From Limnanthes douglasii subsp. nivea (lineage: Eukaryota > Streptophyta > Magnoliopsida > Brassicales > Limnanthaceae): a DNA stretch of 64,000 nt. The translations under genes and the position numbers were made by a program. The DNA lies in assembly GCA_036936605.1 (NCBI GenBank), contig JAUPFV010000001.1:348079081-348143080 (forward strand), written 5' to 3'. The notes under the pieces are model-generated. The model ran no database searches, was not told the DNA's origin, and was given only the letters and a program-made list of their open reading frames with translations. Below, in pieces: positions 21,429-32,428 of this stretch (positions within the stretch are counted from its first letter, which is position 1; each line of letters opens with the position of its first letter).

Positions 21429-24391
21429 TTAAAAACCTGAGGGCTTATTCCCTTCGGATGTTCCTGCGTCATCTCCTTTCTCAGGGCCTTTGAGTGCAGC
21501 ACTTGAACTCTTCCCGGTTCCTTCTTCTTCATCGGTGGTAGAATCGATTCCACTAGAGTAGTTATTTTTTACACCATCTGCCAATGTATGGAACGGGATG
21601 TCATCATACTCCACATATTCCCAAAAGGGACCAAGAGCCTCCTCAGAAAATTCTCATGAAAGAGCAGTACCATGTTAGACTTCACTTCATCATACCTCTT
21701 CTCTAATGAATCTATCACCTTGTTGGTGTACTTGTCTATGCTGGCCTGAATTCTCTTTTCTTGCTCCTTCTCCAAGTCTTCTTTCTCCTTGGTTGCCATG
21801 GACACAGCCTCTTCAAGGGAAGTCTTTTCACCGGACATGGTCTGAATGACACCATCTTTGGTCTTCACATCTTTCGTTAAGGTGGAAAGGTCTTTCTCCA
21901 AACTGGGGCACTTAGTTTGGAGCTTTGTGTTAGCTTTCTCCGAAGTGGTCAGTTTAGTTGACAGATCTTCCTTATCCTTTCTTAACTCTTCAATCCTCTT
22001 CTTCAATGCCTCAATGCTCTGGTTAGCATTGAGGAGGTTAGTTAACAGAGACTCCTTCTCGGTGTTGAGGGTATTGATCAGGGTGGACTGGCTTTTCACT
22101 TGCATTTCCAAGTTAAGTACTGGTTGAATATAACCCAGCATAGAATGAGCAACCACATCGTTCTCCCCAGAGACAGTATAGGACTTACCATTTTAAATCA
22201 CCATATAAGAAGAGTTTGAGGAACGGTAGGGGCCGACGAAGTCATCTTTTTAAGAATCATTGAAATAAAGATCAATGTCTTGAAGGGAACTGATGTATAC
22301 TCCGTCAATCTCCCATACGGTACCTTCTCCGGAGGGAAGTCCGTCGGAATCATTTCTGCTAAGGTGGGACCAGTTGGGTTTGGTAGAGGCTCGGAATGGC
22401 AAAGGATCACTTCTTCCCCTAGGGTGACCTTTTTCTTCTTAACAATCCTCTCTTCACTGCTTGCTCCCCTCTTTCGGTCCTTTTTAGGAGGCCTTGGTGG
22501 ATTCTCCGATTCACTTGCCTTCTTAACCATCTCATCTTCAACTACCTTGAGCAAGGTAGCATCGATCCCTCCTGGGTTCCCCGGACCGGTATTTTCTACA
22601 TCAACCTGAACTGCCTCTACTGCAGCCTTCTTGTTTTTTCCTTTTCCATTCATCTTGCTAGGGTCTTTAGCTCTGGAGGGCAAGGCCAGTTTGCCATCTT
22701 TTTGCTCCCTTCGCGTAAATATGACAGCTGGGGGAGGTGGTGTGGTCAACTCTTCCCATGTGAGATCTTTTCAGCCTGTGGTATTCCACAGATGAGATCT
22801 CACCAGATTGCTAGAGGTAAAACAGTTGTGGAAAGCATTCTCCCAACGTTCTGTAGCCCACGCACTCAGCTTGGCACATGTGGGCTGCCCCTCCTCCAGA
22901 TAATCGGTTTACTCCTTCGGTAATGCTAACAAGAAAAAAGAGTGAGTGATTCAGAAGTGAAATATTTATAAAAATAAGAAGGAGAAAATCAAAATCAAAA
23001 TTAGAAACTTACTTGTACTCTTCCACCTACTGGTGAGCATGCTAGGGTTATTCTTAGCTTTGATGTTTCTCCGATTCTCCCATGACCCACTGATGAATAA
23101 GAACTGAGTTTTCCAGCTCTTCTCCGACTCTAGCAAGTCATCTACCACTTTGAAATTGTCTCCCATGTTGTGGTGGTAAAATGGGATGTGATAATTCTTG
23201 CACAGGCTTGCCACAACGACGAATTGTTCCATGGGGAATGGGATGCCGGTCAGCCTCGATGCCATTATGCAGGCAAGGAGGGAGTGCCAAGCATTTGGAC
23301 TCAACTGGCTTGGGCAAAGCTTAATCAGGTGAAAATACCTGACAATCTCTGGTTCTAAGGGAAATTTGAGCCTCTAGTTGAACAACTCGGTGTAGATGAC
23401 AATTTCATTGAGTTTCTAGTCCATCAGAGTGTCCGATGTCACTGGTATCCTCACCTTCACTGATTCTGGGATCCACCACTTAGTCTGGATCTGGCCCAGC
23501 TCGGCGGTATGAGTATAAATGTAGTTGATGTTCTACATGGCCAACAAATACTTCACGTTGACCTTCGGGAAGCAAGGTCCAACCTTTCCCTCCAAGCACT
23601 CCGGAAGCTCTGGATGAGCCATTCCAACCTTCTCTTTTCCTTTCTCTTTTCTGTCAGAGGTAGCATCCCCAGTTTTCCCTAAGGCTTCAGTTTCGAAAGA
23701 GGCCTCTTCAATACTATCTTCTATCACTTCTTCCATCATTTTGGAAGGTTTATCAGTTGTTGAGGATGGAAGAGTGCCAGCTTTTGGTTCAATGGTATGT
23801 CCAGATGGTTGAGCACCAGTTTCTTCTAGAGGTTTGGTGTCCGGTTGGGGCTCAGCTCCGGAGGATTTTGTTTGAGAAGATACTTTGAATGCCTTTGATC
23901 TGTAGGGCTTATTTCGAGGGGCTCTTATGAAAATATTTGATTCGGAGGGTTCGTCTTTGGTTGCAGACTTGGAGGCCCCCGGTTTGGAGGACTTTGATTG
24001 TGAACCAGTCATTTTGGCTTTCACCAAGCGTGTTGTCCGGCGTGGATTGATTTTCTCTAGGGATTGTTTGATATCAGATCACATGACTATGAGCGGTGAG
24101 GGTTTTCTAACGCTTGATATTGCTTTCTCTTGGACAGTAGAGAATTGGGACTCCTGAATGGAGGTGCCTGATGGGACTGGCGAAAGGTTTGGCTTGAATA
24201 AACGTTTAGGTTTTTGATTTCTGGTGGAAGACGATCCCTGATCAGCTTCTAGAGATGGTTTATCAAACTTGTTTCCTGGAGAAACTGGAAGACAGCAGCA
24301 ATGCGCCTCTCTCGTTCACTTTCTTTGCCTTCTCCAATTCAGAAAGATTCAACCAGCCGCCTTTTACAAGAGCGTTTCTAGCTGTGAACAT
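21429..24391 (-). pseudogene. TE2 antisense extra gene (two exons), degraded
   Basis: It begins at 24391 with MFTARNALVKGGWLNL and is disrupted soon after by a frameshift. Exon 1 continues through a Ser/Pro/Thr-rich section (24027-23660). The central domain starting HPELPECLEGKVGPCF (about 23615-23570) runs into LTGIPFPMEQF, NMGDNFKVVDDLLESE and SGSWENRRN (to about 23013). An 87-bp intron follows. Exon 2 begins ALPKE and contains a basic KKKKVTLGEE nuclear-localisation-like patch and a long heptad-rich coiled coil (22156-21650; e.g. LKKRIEELRKDKEDL). It ends in an acidic tail (STTDEEEGTGK). Stops and frameshifts make it a pseudogene. Its role in the element's life cycle is unknown to me. Confidence 0.75.
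22926..23012 (-). other. spliceosomal intron in the TE2 antisense gene
   Basis: On the minus strand the donor is GTAAGTTT (start 23012) and the acceptor is TTTTCTTGTTAG (end 22926), with a pyrimidine-rich stretch before it. The exon junction gives ...ALPKE, aligning with QLPKE at the splice junction of TE4. Length 87 bp. Confidence 0.75.
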
Positions 24392-24821
24392 AAAACTACC
24401 CAAGAAAGGTTTTGGATGAAAAAGTGAAATCTCTGTACACGATTTTTAGAGTAATGAAGATAGTGAAACAGTGAAAGAAAATGGTTTATATATTAGTAAG
24501 GAAAAAAGAAACTGATACCTAGGAGAACACGAAAAGATTCGAGCAATGATTAAAGACGGCGCTGACGTAGGAAATATTAAATGCAGAGCTTACTTTTTAG
24601 GCTTAGTGGGAACGTTGTTCTAGGTAAAAATGGATGGTAGATCAAATCAGGATGTGACACGTGCCCCACGATCCAAAGAGAAACTCTTAGAGTTCTGAGA
24701 AGAAATCAGTCCGGACAAACCTCGAATCAAACACACGAACGGGCCGGAAAATATCGTTACTGACTAAGTGAGTATTTTAGTCCTGCCAAAGATTTTTAAC
24801 AAAGCCTAAAAAATGGGCTAC
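24392..24821 (-). other. TE2 leader of the antisense gene and polypurine tract
   Basis: Corresponds to 52850-53294 of TE4. The polypurine tract for plus-strand priming is the 'aaaaaatggg' near 24808-24817, separated from the LTR by 'ctac'. A 'gacacgtg.cccacgatc' block at about 24655-24670 is shared with TE4 (about 53120-53135). Confidence 0.5.
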
Positions 24822-25181
24822 TGATGACTTAGGGCGAATCCACCACTGCTCACTGAGAAATCCAGACGAGGGAAATTCAGAAAATAAGTGCATACTGAAC
24901 TATCCGGATATGACAAAAGTATTAAATAACTAAACACATTTTGACTAAGTTAGGTGCTAATCAGCTTATTAATTAAATGAGTCCTTAAACTTGACCCGAA
25001 AGCCCATGGGTCCATATTCAAGGGTATAAATACCCAACTACTTTCATTAATGAGGGTAATGAACATTTAATACAACCAGACAGCTTAAATCTCTCACTAC
25101 AAAACACCTAAACATTTAATACTCTTAAAAATCTCCAAAACACTTGACAAAATTACCCTCAACTGAAAATAAACCACATCA
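24822..25181 (+). repeat. TE2 3' LTR
   Basis: Starts TGATGACTTAGG and ends CCACATCA. It has a TATA box at 25025-25032 (tataaata), and shares 'gacccgaaagcccat' and 'ggtataaatacccaac' with the TE4 LTR. Length 360 bp. No 5' partner remains. Confidence 0.8.
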
Positions 25182-25202
25182 TTGGGTACATACTCAGACT
25201 AA

Positions 25203-26335
25203 ATGATGTGCGCCATATTCCTGATCTATATTTGAATTTATTGTCTGTAAATGTACTTGATCAAGAAGGTTTCCGTCACACTTTTGGTGATGGTAAGTGG
25301 AAGTTGTCCAAAAGTTCAATGATTATTTCTCAAGGTAATTTGTGTTGCTCTTTGTATAAGACATATTTGGGTATATGTTCTGGTGAGCTGAATGCAGTTG
25401 AGGAAAACAATTCTCCTAATTTGTAGCATCAAAGACTATGATACATTAGTGACAATAAGATGACAACCTTGGCAAGTAAGTCACTCATTCCTATTAATAA
25501 ATCTATTATTATTAAATATGTGACTATTGTTTTGCAAGAAAGCATCATAGAGCTTCGTTTTCTAAAAACTCTACTAAATAACAAGAAAAGCTAGAGTGAG
25601 TATACTTTAATGTCCGTGGTCCAATGGAAGTGGACCCTATTGGAGGTAATAACTATTTTGTTACATTTATTGATGATGTTACTCAGAAAACTTGGTTATA
25701 TATGTTGCAGAGAAAAAACCAAGTATTCGAGATTTTTCAAAAATTTCATGTCAATGTAGAAAGGGAGACATGAAGAAAGTTTAACTGTCTTCGATCTTAT
25801 AATTGTGGTGAGTATATTTTAAATAATTTTAAAAATTATATCTCACGTTATGGTATTAGACATGAAAGGACAACACCAGGTACACCACAATACAATGGAG
25901 TTGCAGAGAGAATGAACCGTACAATTGTAGAGAATGTGAGATGTATGCAAGAAATGTCTAAGCTGCCTAAGATATTTTGGGTTGAAGCAGCTAATTGTGA
26001 TGTATATTTTATTAATAGAGCTCCATCAACAACTCTTGATTTTATTATTCTTGATAGAGTATGGAAAGGAAAGGATCCTATATATTCACATTTCATAGTT
26101 TCTGATACTAGGCATACATGCATGTTCCAAAAGAACAAAGATCCAAACTTTATTAAAAACTAATCCTTGTGTTTTTATTGGATATGGTGATGAAGAGTAT
26201 GGCTTCAGACTTTATGATCGTGAGAAGAAGAAAGTACTGAGAATTAAAGATGTGGTATTCTTTGAGCACGAGAATGGTGCATATCTTTTGAGTACAAGGT
26301 TAACTTCTACTTTTGATGTATCTTTTAATAATACT
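25203..26335 (+). pseudogene. C2 pre-integrase and integrase
   Basis: DVRHIPDLYLNLLSV (25211 on) and a degraded LWHQRLGH-like stretch near 25425 mark the gag-pre-integrase domain. The integrase core starts at about 25610 with a catalytic D in FIDDVT. The second catalytic D is lost: the usual SDNGGEY reads SYNCGEY near 25795-25815. The E is present in NGVAERMNRT (about 25900-25925). Near 26160-26250 the frame breaks in the C-terminal region. The sequence stops abruptly at the TE6 LTR in the variable linker before RT. Confidence 0.8.
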
Positions 26336-26632
26336 TGGTGTGTATTCTTTCTTATTGAGGGAAATTTTGTAAAGTGTTTTAGGAATTTAATGTTTAAGGT
26401 GAAATGTAGAGAGATAATTAAGGTGTGTGCTTGTATTAAATTCTGATCACCCTCATTAATGAAAATAGTTGGGGTGTTTATACTTAATTAATGACCAATG
26501 GGCTTTTCGGGTCAAATCGTGCGCTTGGGTTAGGTTTAAGAACTCATTAGCCCAATACGTAAAATGACCAACACCCAGCTGAGTCATGTTTCACTAACCT
26601 TATCATGTTCGATTTCTCAACGTATTGGTTAA
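26336..26632 (-). repeat. TE6 3' LTR (left)
   Basis: Similar to 27623-27886 ('ttttaggaatttaat', 'caccctcattaatgaaa.tagttg', 'gggtcaaatcgtg.gctt'). In reverse complement it resembles the TE2 and TE4 LTRs, including the region around the TATA box. Confidence 0.8.
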
Positions 26633-27109
26633 GTAGCCCCTTTAGGTATTGCAAATAATGTTTGGAGGAGCTAACCCGGAAAAATAAGACTCAATGTACA
26701 TTCAGAATAATCCTCTGATTTGTCTTTGGTATCCGAACTGAAAACATTCACCTTACTGTTAAAACGTCCAAGAGTCATCCTGATCGGATTTCAAAGAGAT
26801 TGGCTTTACTGTTAAGAATTCCAAAAGCCATTTTTCGACGTGGGACACGTGTCAAGTCGTGGTTCGATCTCTTAGTCATTTTTACTCCTAGAGTCTTGTA
26901 CGTACTTGGCTAAAAAGTTACTTAGGGTGAAACCCCCCATACCTCATAGCCCATAATCACCATTTTGATCGGTTTATCTTCTCCTATGTAAACTACCACA
27001 TTTTCATTGTTATATAAATCAATTTTACTGTTCTATTGTCTCAAAGAACACAAATATCCCTAGAGAGAGAAAGCTTGGAAATCTTCTTAAACTGTGTCAT
27101 GGTACATTT
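26633..27109 (+). other. TE6 polypurine tract and leader of the antisense gene
   Basis: The complement of 26633-26649 reads as a purine-rich CCTAAAGGGGCTAC next to the LTR, the same layout as in TE2 and TE4. A 'gacacgtgtcaagtcgtgg' block near 26844-26862 parallels the conserved block of the other two leaders. No gene otherwise. Confidence 0.5.
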
Positions 27110-27600
27110 ATGTTCACAAACAGAAATGCATTGGTAAAAAGAGGTTGGCTGAATTTATCTGATTTGAAGAAAGCACGAAAAGTTGCAGGAGACTTGAGAA
27201 TTGCAACTGGTCTTTTGGCCTCTCCTGGCGAAGAAATCGATCAACCAAAAACAAACACGGACCAAGGTTCATCATCATCGAAGACATCAAAGGTTAGAAG
27301 ATTACTTTTTATCCCTACCCTCTCTCCTCTTCAATCAGGGTATTCTGTTCAAAAATCCCAAAACCCCCTTCCAAAATAAAAAGTCGTATCTAATGTCAGG
27401 AAGCCTTCGCCTTTCTTAGCGATGGGATCATATGCTGAGAAGTCTACTGATAAAAACACCCCTCACCAAATAACTCGTCAATCCAAAGTTAAAACGACTC
27501 CTAGCTCTTCGAAACCTACCAGTTCGGAGATGATAAAGCCCTTGGCAGAAACTAAGGCATCCGAACAGTAGTCCAGCGTAATGGAAGTAAACATGGAGGA
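27110..27600 (+). pseudogene. TE6 antisense extra gene, N-terminal fragment
   Basis: Starts with MFTNRNALVKRGWLNL, the fourth copy of this signature in the window, then a Lys-rich helix and Ser-rich low complexity. Stops appear from about 27377 and the sequence is cut by the deletion that joins it to the second LTR near 27620. Confidence 0.7.
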
Positions 27601-27622
27601 TAACATAGAATATACTCCTTTT

Positions 27623-27886
27623 GCAAATTGTTTTAGGAATTTAATTTTTAAGGTAAAATGTAGAGAGATAATTAAGATGTGTGCTTGTATTAAATTTTGG
27701 TCACCCTCATTAATGAAAGTAGTTGGCGTATTTATATTTAATTAATGACCCATGGGATTTTTGGGTCAAATCGTGGGCTTGAGTTAAGTTTAAGAACCCA
27801 TTAGCCCAAGACGTAAAATGATCAGCACCCAGTTGAGTCATGTTTCACTAAATTTATCATGTTCAGTTTCTCAGGGTACTGGTTAA
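27623..27886 (-). repeat. TE6 5' LTR (right), truncated
   Basis: Aligns with 26336-26632 but lacks about the first 50 bp on the plus strand, consistent with the internal deletion ending inside this LTR. After 27886 about 100 bp of unclear sequence precedes recognisable C2. Confidence 0.7.
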
Positions 27887-27984
27887 GTCCGAACTGTCCT
27901 TCAGACAGGGGTAAATAATAGTGTCAAAATTATCCGACCTTATTAGTACTAATAAAAGTTCTTCTTCTATTTTCCTTATGTAAA

Positions 27985-29760
27985 AATCAGACAGCAAATG
28001 ATAACGTTGAGGTGGTTCCTAATGATATTGAGGATGTTCCATCTGGTGGTGATTTACAAAATTATTTTGTTATCGATGATTCTGATGAGACCAAACTTGA
28101 TGAAGAAGTTAATGATTATGGGGAGAAACTTATCCCTCATGTGGAGGATATACAAGTTTGAAGGTTAACTCGAGAGAAAACCTTCAACAAAATGCCCAAG
28201 CTCGGAGTTTATTTTACTGTCTGAAGACGACGAGCCAGAAACATTATCAAGAAGTATTATCTCATGAAGAGAAAAATCTTTGGCTTAAGGCTATGTGAGA
28301 AGAGATGAATTCCTTAAAAAAAAACATATGAGCTAATGAAACATCCTATGAAAAGAAAGTCTTGAAGAATAGATAAGGTTTTAAGAACAAAAGAAATGGT
28401 GAGAAAATTATCAAGCGGAAAGCTAGACTTGTAGTATAAGGATGAAACCAGAAAAAAGGGCATTGATTTTGATGAGATATTTTCTCATGTTGTCAAGATG
28501 ACTTCTATCAAAACTATTTTGGGTTTAACTGCGAGTCTAAATCTTGAGTTGGAACAACTTGATTTAAAACGACATTTTTACATGGTGACTTAAGAAATCT
28601 ACATGGAGAAACCTGAAGGTTTTAAAGAGAAAAGGAAAGAAAAGGTTTTTTTGTAAGTTGATGAAGGGTCTTTATGGGCTTAACAACGCGCCAAGGCAAT
28701 GGTATCAAACATTCGACTCATTTATGGTAAAAATAATTATAAACACACTCATACCGATCCTTGTGTCTATTTCAGAGAGCTTCCTTGAGGTAAGTTTATC
28801 ATACTTCTTTTATATGTAGATGATATGTTGATAGTTGGGCAAGATACTGAGATGATTATCAGTTTAAAGAAATACTTAGCCAAACCATTTGACATGAATG
28901 ATTTGGGTCCAGCAAAGAAAATCTTAGGCATGAAGATTACTCGTGATAGAAAAGAAGGAAAGTTATGGTTATCACAAGATAAATATATTGGACGTGTACT
29001 TGAACGATTCTATATAAAGAATGACAAGCCGGTTAATACACCATTAGCTACACACTTCAAGTTAAGCAAGAAAGTGTGTCCTACAACAGAGAAAAAGAAA
29101 TAAGGTATTTGATTTCTTTATTATTATTCTGTTATTGGTTCTTTGATGTATGTCATGGTGTCTACAAGACCAGATATTGCATATCCAATAAGTAGGTACT
29201 TATCGAATCCGGGTAAAATTCATTGGAGAGAAGTGAAGTGGTTTTTCAGAAACTTGCGGGGTACCTCTACTTTGAGTCTGTCTTACGGACGTGAAAAACC
29301 TATACTTGAAGGTCATACAGTTGCTGACATGGCTGGTGATCTTGATAACCAGAAGTTTACCTCAGGTTATATGTTTACATTTTCATTGGGAGCGATTTCA
29401 TGGCAATCGAAGCTACAAACATGTGTAGCATTGTCAACAAGGCATAATATATTGCAGCAGTAGCAGCAAGCAAATAGATGTTTTGGCTTAAGAGGTTCCT
29501 TCAAGAGTTTGGGTTGAAGCAAGAAGATTATGTGATATTTTGTGATAATCAGAATGTTATGGATTTAAGAAAGAATCCAATGTATCACTCATGCACCAAG
29601 CATATTGATGTGAGATATCATTGGTAGCAAAATATCATCGAAGCAAAAGAAATAAAATTGAAATAATTCCACACCGACAAGAAAAGTGTAGATTTGTTGA
29701 CTAAGGTTATTCCGGAAGTAAGGTTGAGCTTTGTAGTAAGCTCACCGGGATGAGGTTCAA
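27985..29760 (+). pseudogene. C2 reverse transcriptase and RNase H
   Basis: After an acidic linker (to about 28160), RT appears through LKAM.EEMNSLKKN, FDEIFSHVVKMTSIKTIL and LYGLNNAPRQWYQTF. The catalytic YVDDML is near 28816-28833. The LKKYLAKPFDMNDLGPAKKILGM region follows at 28870 on. RNase H is at about 29150-29690 (STRPDIAYPISRYLSNPGK, DNQNVMDLRKN, HIDVRYHW). Stops near 28300-28620, at 29101 and at 29461, among others, plus frameshifts inactivate it. Confidence 0.85.
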
Positions 29761-29811
29761 GTGATTACCTCATGATTGTATCTTTCCCGTGATGGGCTGG
29801 AGTGGGATAAA

Positions 29812-30430
29812 TTTTAGGGTCTAGCCCAATTAGGCCCAATTTATAATCTAGGGTTGTCATCTCTTTAGACTTATATATATGAGAACTAGATATAAGAGAC
29901 TGATAAACCAAAAAATATACACAATAACAATCAGAGAGAGACTTTCGTGAATAAAAAATAGAAAGAATATTTTTTGATTTTCAGTTTTTGGATTTGTTCA
30001 GCGTAGTCACTGTAAAGAGGTTGGATCGAGAGGCAAATGACGTTCGTTTGTGCTGATATTTTGAAAACATATTTGGGACATCGGGGGATTAAATTTAACA
30101 GGTTGGATTGTGAATTAGTACTAGGGATCGGGAGAAAAAACTGCTGGAATAGGTACTGCAGGGTTGGTGATATTTTTCTCTTTTGTGCTTCTCTTTTATT
30201 ATCTATTATTCTGTGAAATCGTTGGTGGGTTTGTAGATCTTTGTGAGATTGATTCAGATTACTTGTACCCTCAACTATAATAATAAAAGTGTTTAGGGTG
30301 GACTCCTAATTTTTCATGTGATTTTTTTACTCTTCACATTGAAGGGGTTTTTCCACGTATAAATCTTGCGCGTTATTTTTGGTTTTACGCTGATTATTTT
30401 TACTGTTATTGATTTGAGATTTATAATAAA
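29812..30430 (+). repeat. C2 3' LTR (approximate)
   Basis: A purine-rich 'ggagtgggataaa' (29800-29812) precedes 'gggtctagcccaattagg'. The 3' part has 'tgaaggggtttttccacgt' (30341-30359), typical of copia LTR ends. A TATA-like 'tatatatatgag' is at about 29873. The partner LTR is absent, so the right edge is approximate. Confidence 0.6.
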
Positions 30431-31796
30431 ACGGTAAAACCGTGGCTGGGATCATAAATCAATTCCCCATCTCCCTTGATAAAGAAGTAATAATATTTGT
30501 AAGTCATGGCAGATTGAGGAAGGCTCGAAAAACAAAATGAGGTTAGAAAATAAATCGTGGGTTGATACCCAAAAGCGTGCATAACATCCGGAATGCGGTA
30601 AAAAAGGCATATGCCAAGTAAACCTGAATGAAAATATCGAGAAGAAGATGACAACATAAAATGAAAACTTTAAGTCCAAGGTTCCATTGAGCTCACAGTT
30701 GTTTAGCCTACCTCCCACCCATGGGCAGCAAAACCCCTGGACAGCAAAAACTAATAATGTCGGACCTCATTCCTTAGATATACATGGTCACTAATCGAGG
30801 AATCGCACAAGAGACAAGGAGAAAGTTTAAAGTCATCCCCCAATCCTTGGTTAGAACCTCATTTTGTTACAAATTCTTTCAGATTTTTAATTTAAACTTA
30901 AGAACCAGGAATTAAATCATCTTGTGAATTTCCAGATTTCGAGTTTGAAACAGATGATTCGTTATCCTCTTCAAATAGTTGTGATTCTTCTAAGAGATGG
31001 CAACCAAAACCCAAGTATTTGATACCGTGGTTATAATAAAACCAAAAGACGGTTCTTTTTAGATATTGTCTATAACTACCAAATAGTTACTTAATGAAGA
31101 CCAAACCTTATTAAATTTCCACTCTTAGGAACCATAACCCGATATTATTTTGTCTAACGAAATAATCTCAAAACTTTACGTTTTGCTTACGTTAATTATT
31201 TCTGAATTCAACTCTTCACAGTATTCAGAAGTAAACATGGTGTCTCTACAATTACCTCCATGATACATTTATTATCTACTAGTCTGTTCCATTCTTTATG
31301 ATTACTTTTATTGGACTAAAATTGACGATAGTCCGATACATCGATAAAATATGTGACAGTCCAACTCAATAGAGAAATTCTAACACATTTATGAGAATAA
31401 TGGGTATCATTTTTTCAACTGGAACATAATAAGGTGTCAAGCGAGGCATGAGGATCACTTGAAGGTACCACAAACGCGTCAGAGGTGGAGTTATACCTTA
31501 TTGCATGTCTCAAATAAAAAAAAATCAACTTTATTTTTTGGTCAATGCCATAAGACCTCTTGCTCCTCTTCCATCGACTATAGTGATGAATAGAATATAA
31601 GTAAAAACTCTTACTAGAGGAAAAGTAAAGAGGAAGAAAAATGATGAGGTAATGGTGATAACAACAAACAATCCAGTCAAATGTTTTTAAAATTTTAAAT
31701 AGAATAAGTGAGTTAGAAAGAAAAGTGAAATAAAAATACTGAAAGTGAAAGGAAAACTGTAATCAAATTTATAGAAAGTACAGAAGAACCTGAAAT
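30431..31796 (-). pseudogene. possible antisense-gene remnant of an older Tat-like element
   Basis: A minus-strand frame at 30718-30421 includes PQSAMTYKYYYFFIKGDGEL. Upstream on that strand (to about 31010) is an acidic, Ser-rich stretch (SQLFEEDNESSVSN). Order and style recall plant gypsy antisense-gene proteins, and the region ends exactly at the TE3 target duplication. Similarity is weak and may be chance. The rest of the interval shows no gene. Confidence 0.3.
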
Positions 31797-32375
31797 TGAT
31801 AAGGCATAACACTGACATTAATTATACTCATCGGCCAAATTGAGGTACCCCTGAGAATAAAGTGATAATCGAGGGGTACTACATCAAGAGGAATTAAAGT
31901 TGAAGGATATTATATAAAGTGGAACCATACAACGAATTAATAAGATGTGGCACCCTCGGTAGAACATCACAAAGACAAATACATCGATAGAAGAGCCAGG
32001 AGTGGCTCGTATAAAAACATGACTATTATCTCGTATGATAGGAGCTCTATACCCCAGCCATCGTTGAACAGTACTCCGCATAAAGGCTGGTCGGTACCTC
32101 GCCTGATGTTAATCAATGTTTACGAAAAATAAGGTCACTAAGAGCAATAGTAGAGCAGCACTCAAGATGTTGAAATTAGGCATGAACCCACGACCAAGCC
32201 TAACATAAAGTGGAGAAGTTTTAGGAGATAGTGAAGTAGTTTATTGTAAAATGTATTATATATAAAAAAAAGAATCCTAAAAGTATGTAATATTTTTTCT
32301 ATCAAAGTAATAAGATATTAGCACTTTATTCTTATGATTTCCATATTTTATATTAACCACAAAAATCCCTCACCA
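31797..32375 (+). repeat. TE3 5' LTR
   Basis: Starts TGATAAGGCAT and ends CTCACCA; 579 bp. TATA box at 32010-32016 (tataaaa). Aligns along its length with 40686-41252, with shared blocks such as 'ttaaagttgaaggatatta' and 'ggaaccatacaacgaatta'. Confidence 0.85.
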
Positions 32376-32380
32376 GATTT

Positions 32381-32398
32381 TGGCGTCGTCTATGGGAA
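32381..32398 (+). other. TE3 primer-binding site
   Basis: TGGCGTCGTCTATGGGAA, five bases after the LTR. This TGGCG.CGTCTGTGGGAA type is common in Tat-like elements. The tRNA is not determined. Confidence 0.75.
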
Positions 32399-32428
32399 AC
32401 GCATAACGTGTAGATCATACTAGGACAA

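Larger units (their letters stand above)
19595..25181 (+). mobile_element. TE2: 5'-truncated Tat-like Ty3/gypsy element
   Basis: It retains the end of the second RNase H linker, integrase, 3' UTR, the antisense extra gene and the 3' LTR. LTR, 3' UTR and coding sequence are close to TE4 (for example 'agggcatactctttcct' at 20952 beside 'gggggcatactcgttcct' at 49425). Everything upstream of the integrase is missing. The right edge is sharp: the LTR ends at 25181 and copia element C2 starts at 25182, so TE2 inserted into C2. Its 5' deletion also removed the left part of C2. Confidence 0.85.
26336..27886 (-). mobile_element. TE6: internally deleted Tat-like element inserted in C2
   Basis: Two LTR copies (26336-26632 and 27623-27886) surround only the antisense-gene leader and the first part of the antisense gene (27110-27600). 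Orientation is minus, shown by the reversed polypurine tract (26633-26649). Gag and pol are gone. The left outer edge 'tggtgtgtattc' matches the complement of the TE4 LTR end. The right outer edge and a target duplication could not be fixed. Confidence 0.75.
25182..30430 (+). mobile_element. C2: Ty1/copia element, interrupted by TE2 and TE6
   Basis: Copia domain order (pre-integrase, integrase, reverse transcriptase, RNase H, 3' LTR) is preserved across 25182-26335 and about 27985-30430, with TE6 between. The 5' LTR, gag and protease are missing, lost with the left part of TE2. The gag-pre-integrase and RT motifs resemble the Tork/Tnt1-like branch. Many stops and frameshifts. Confidence 0.8.
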
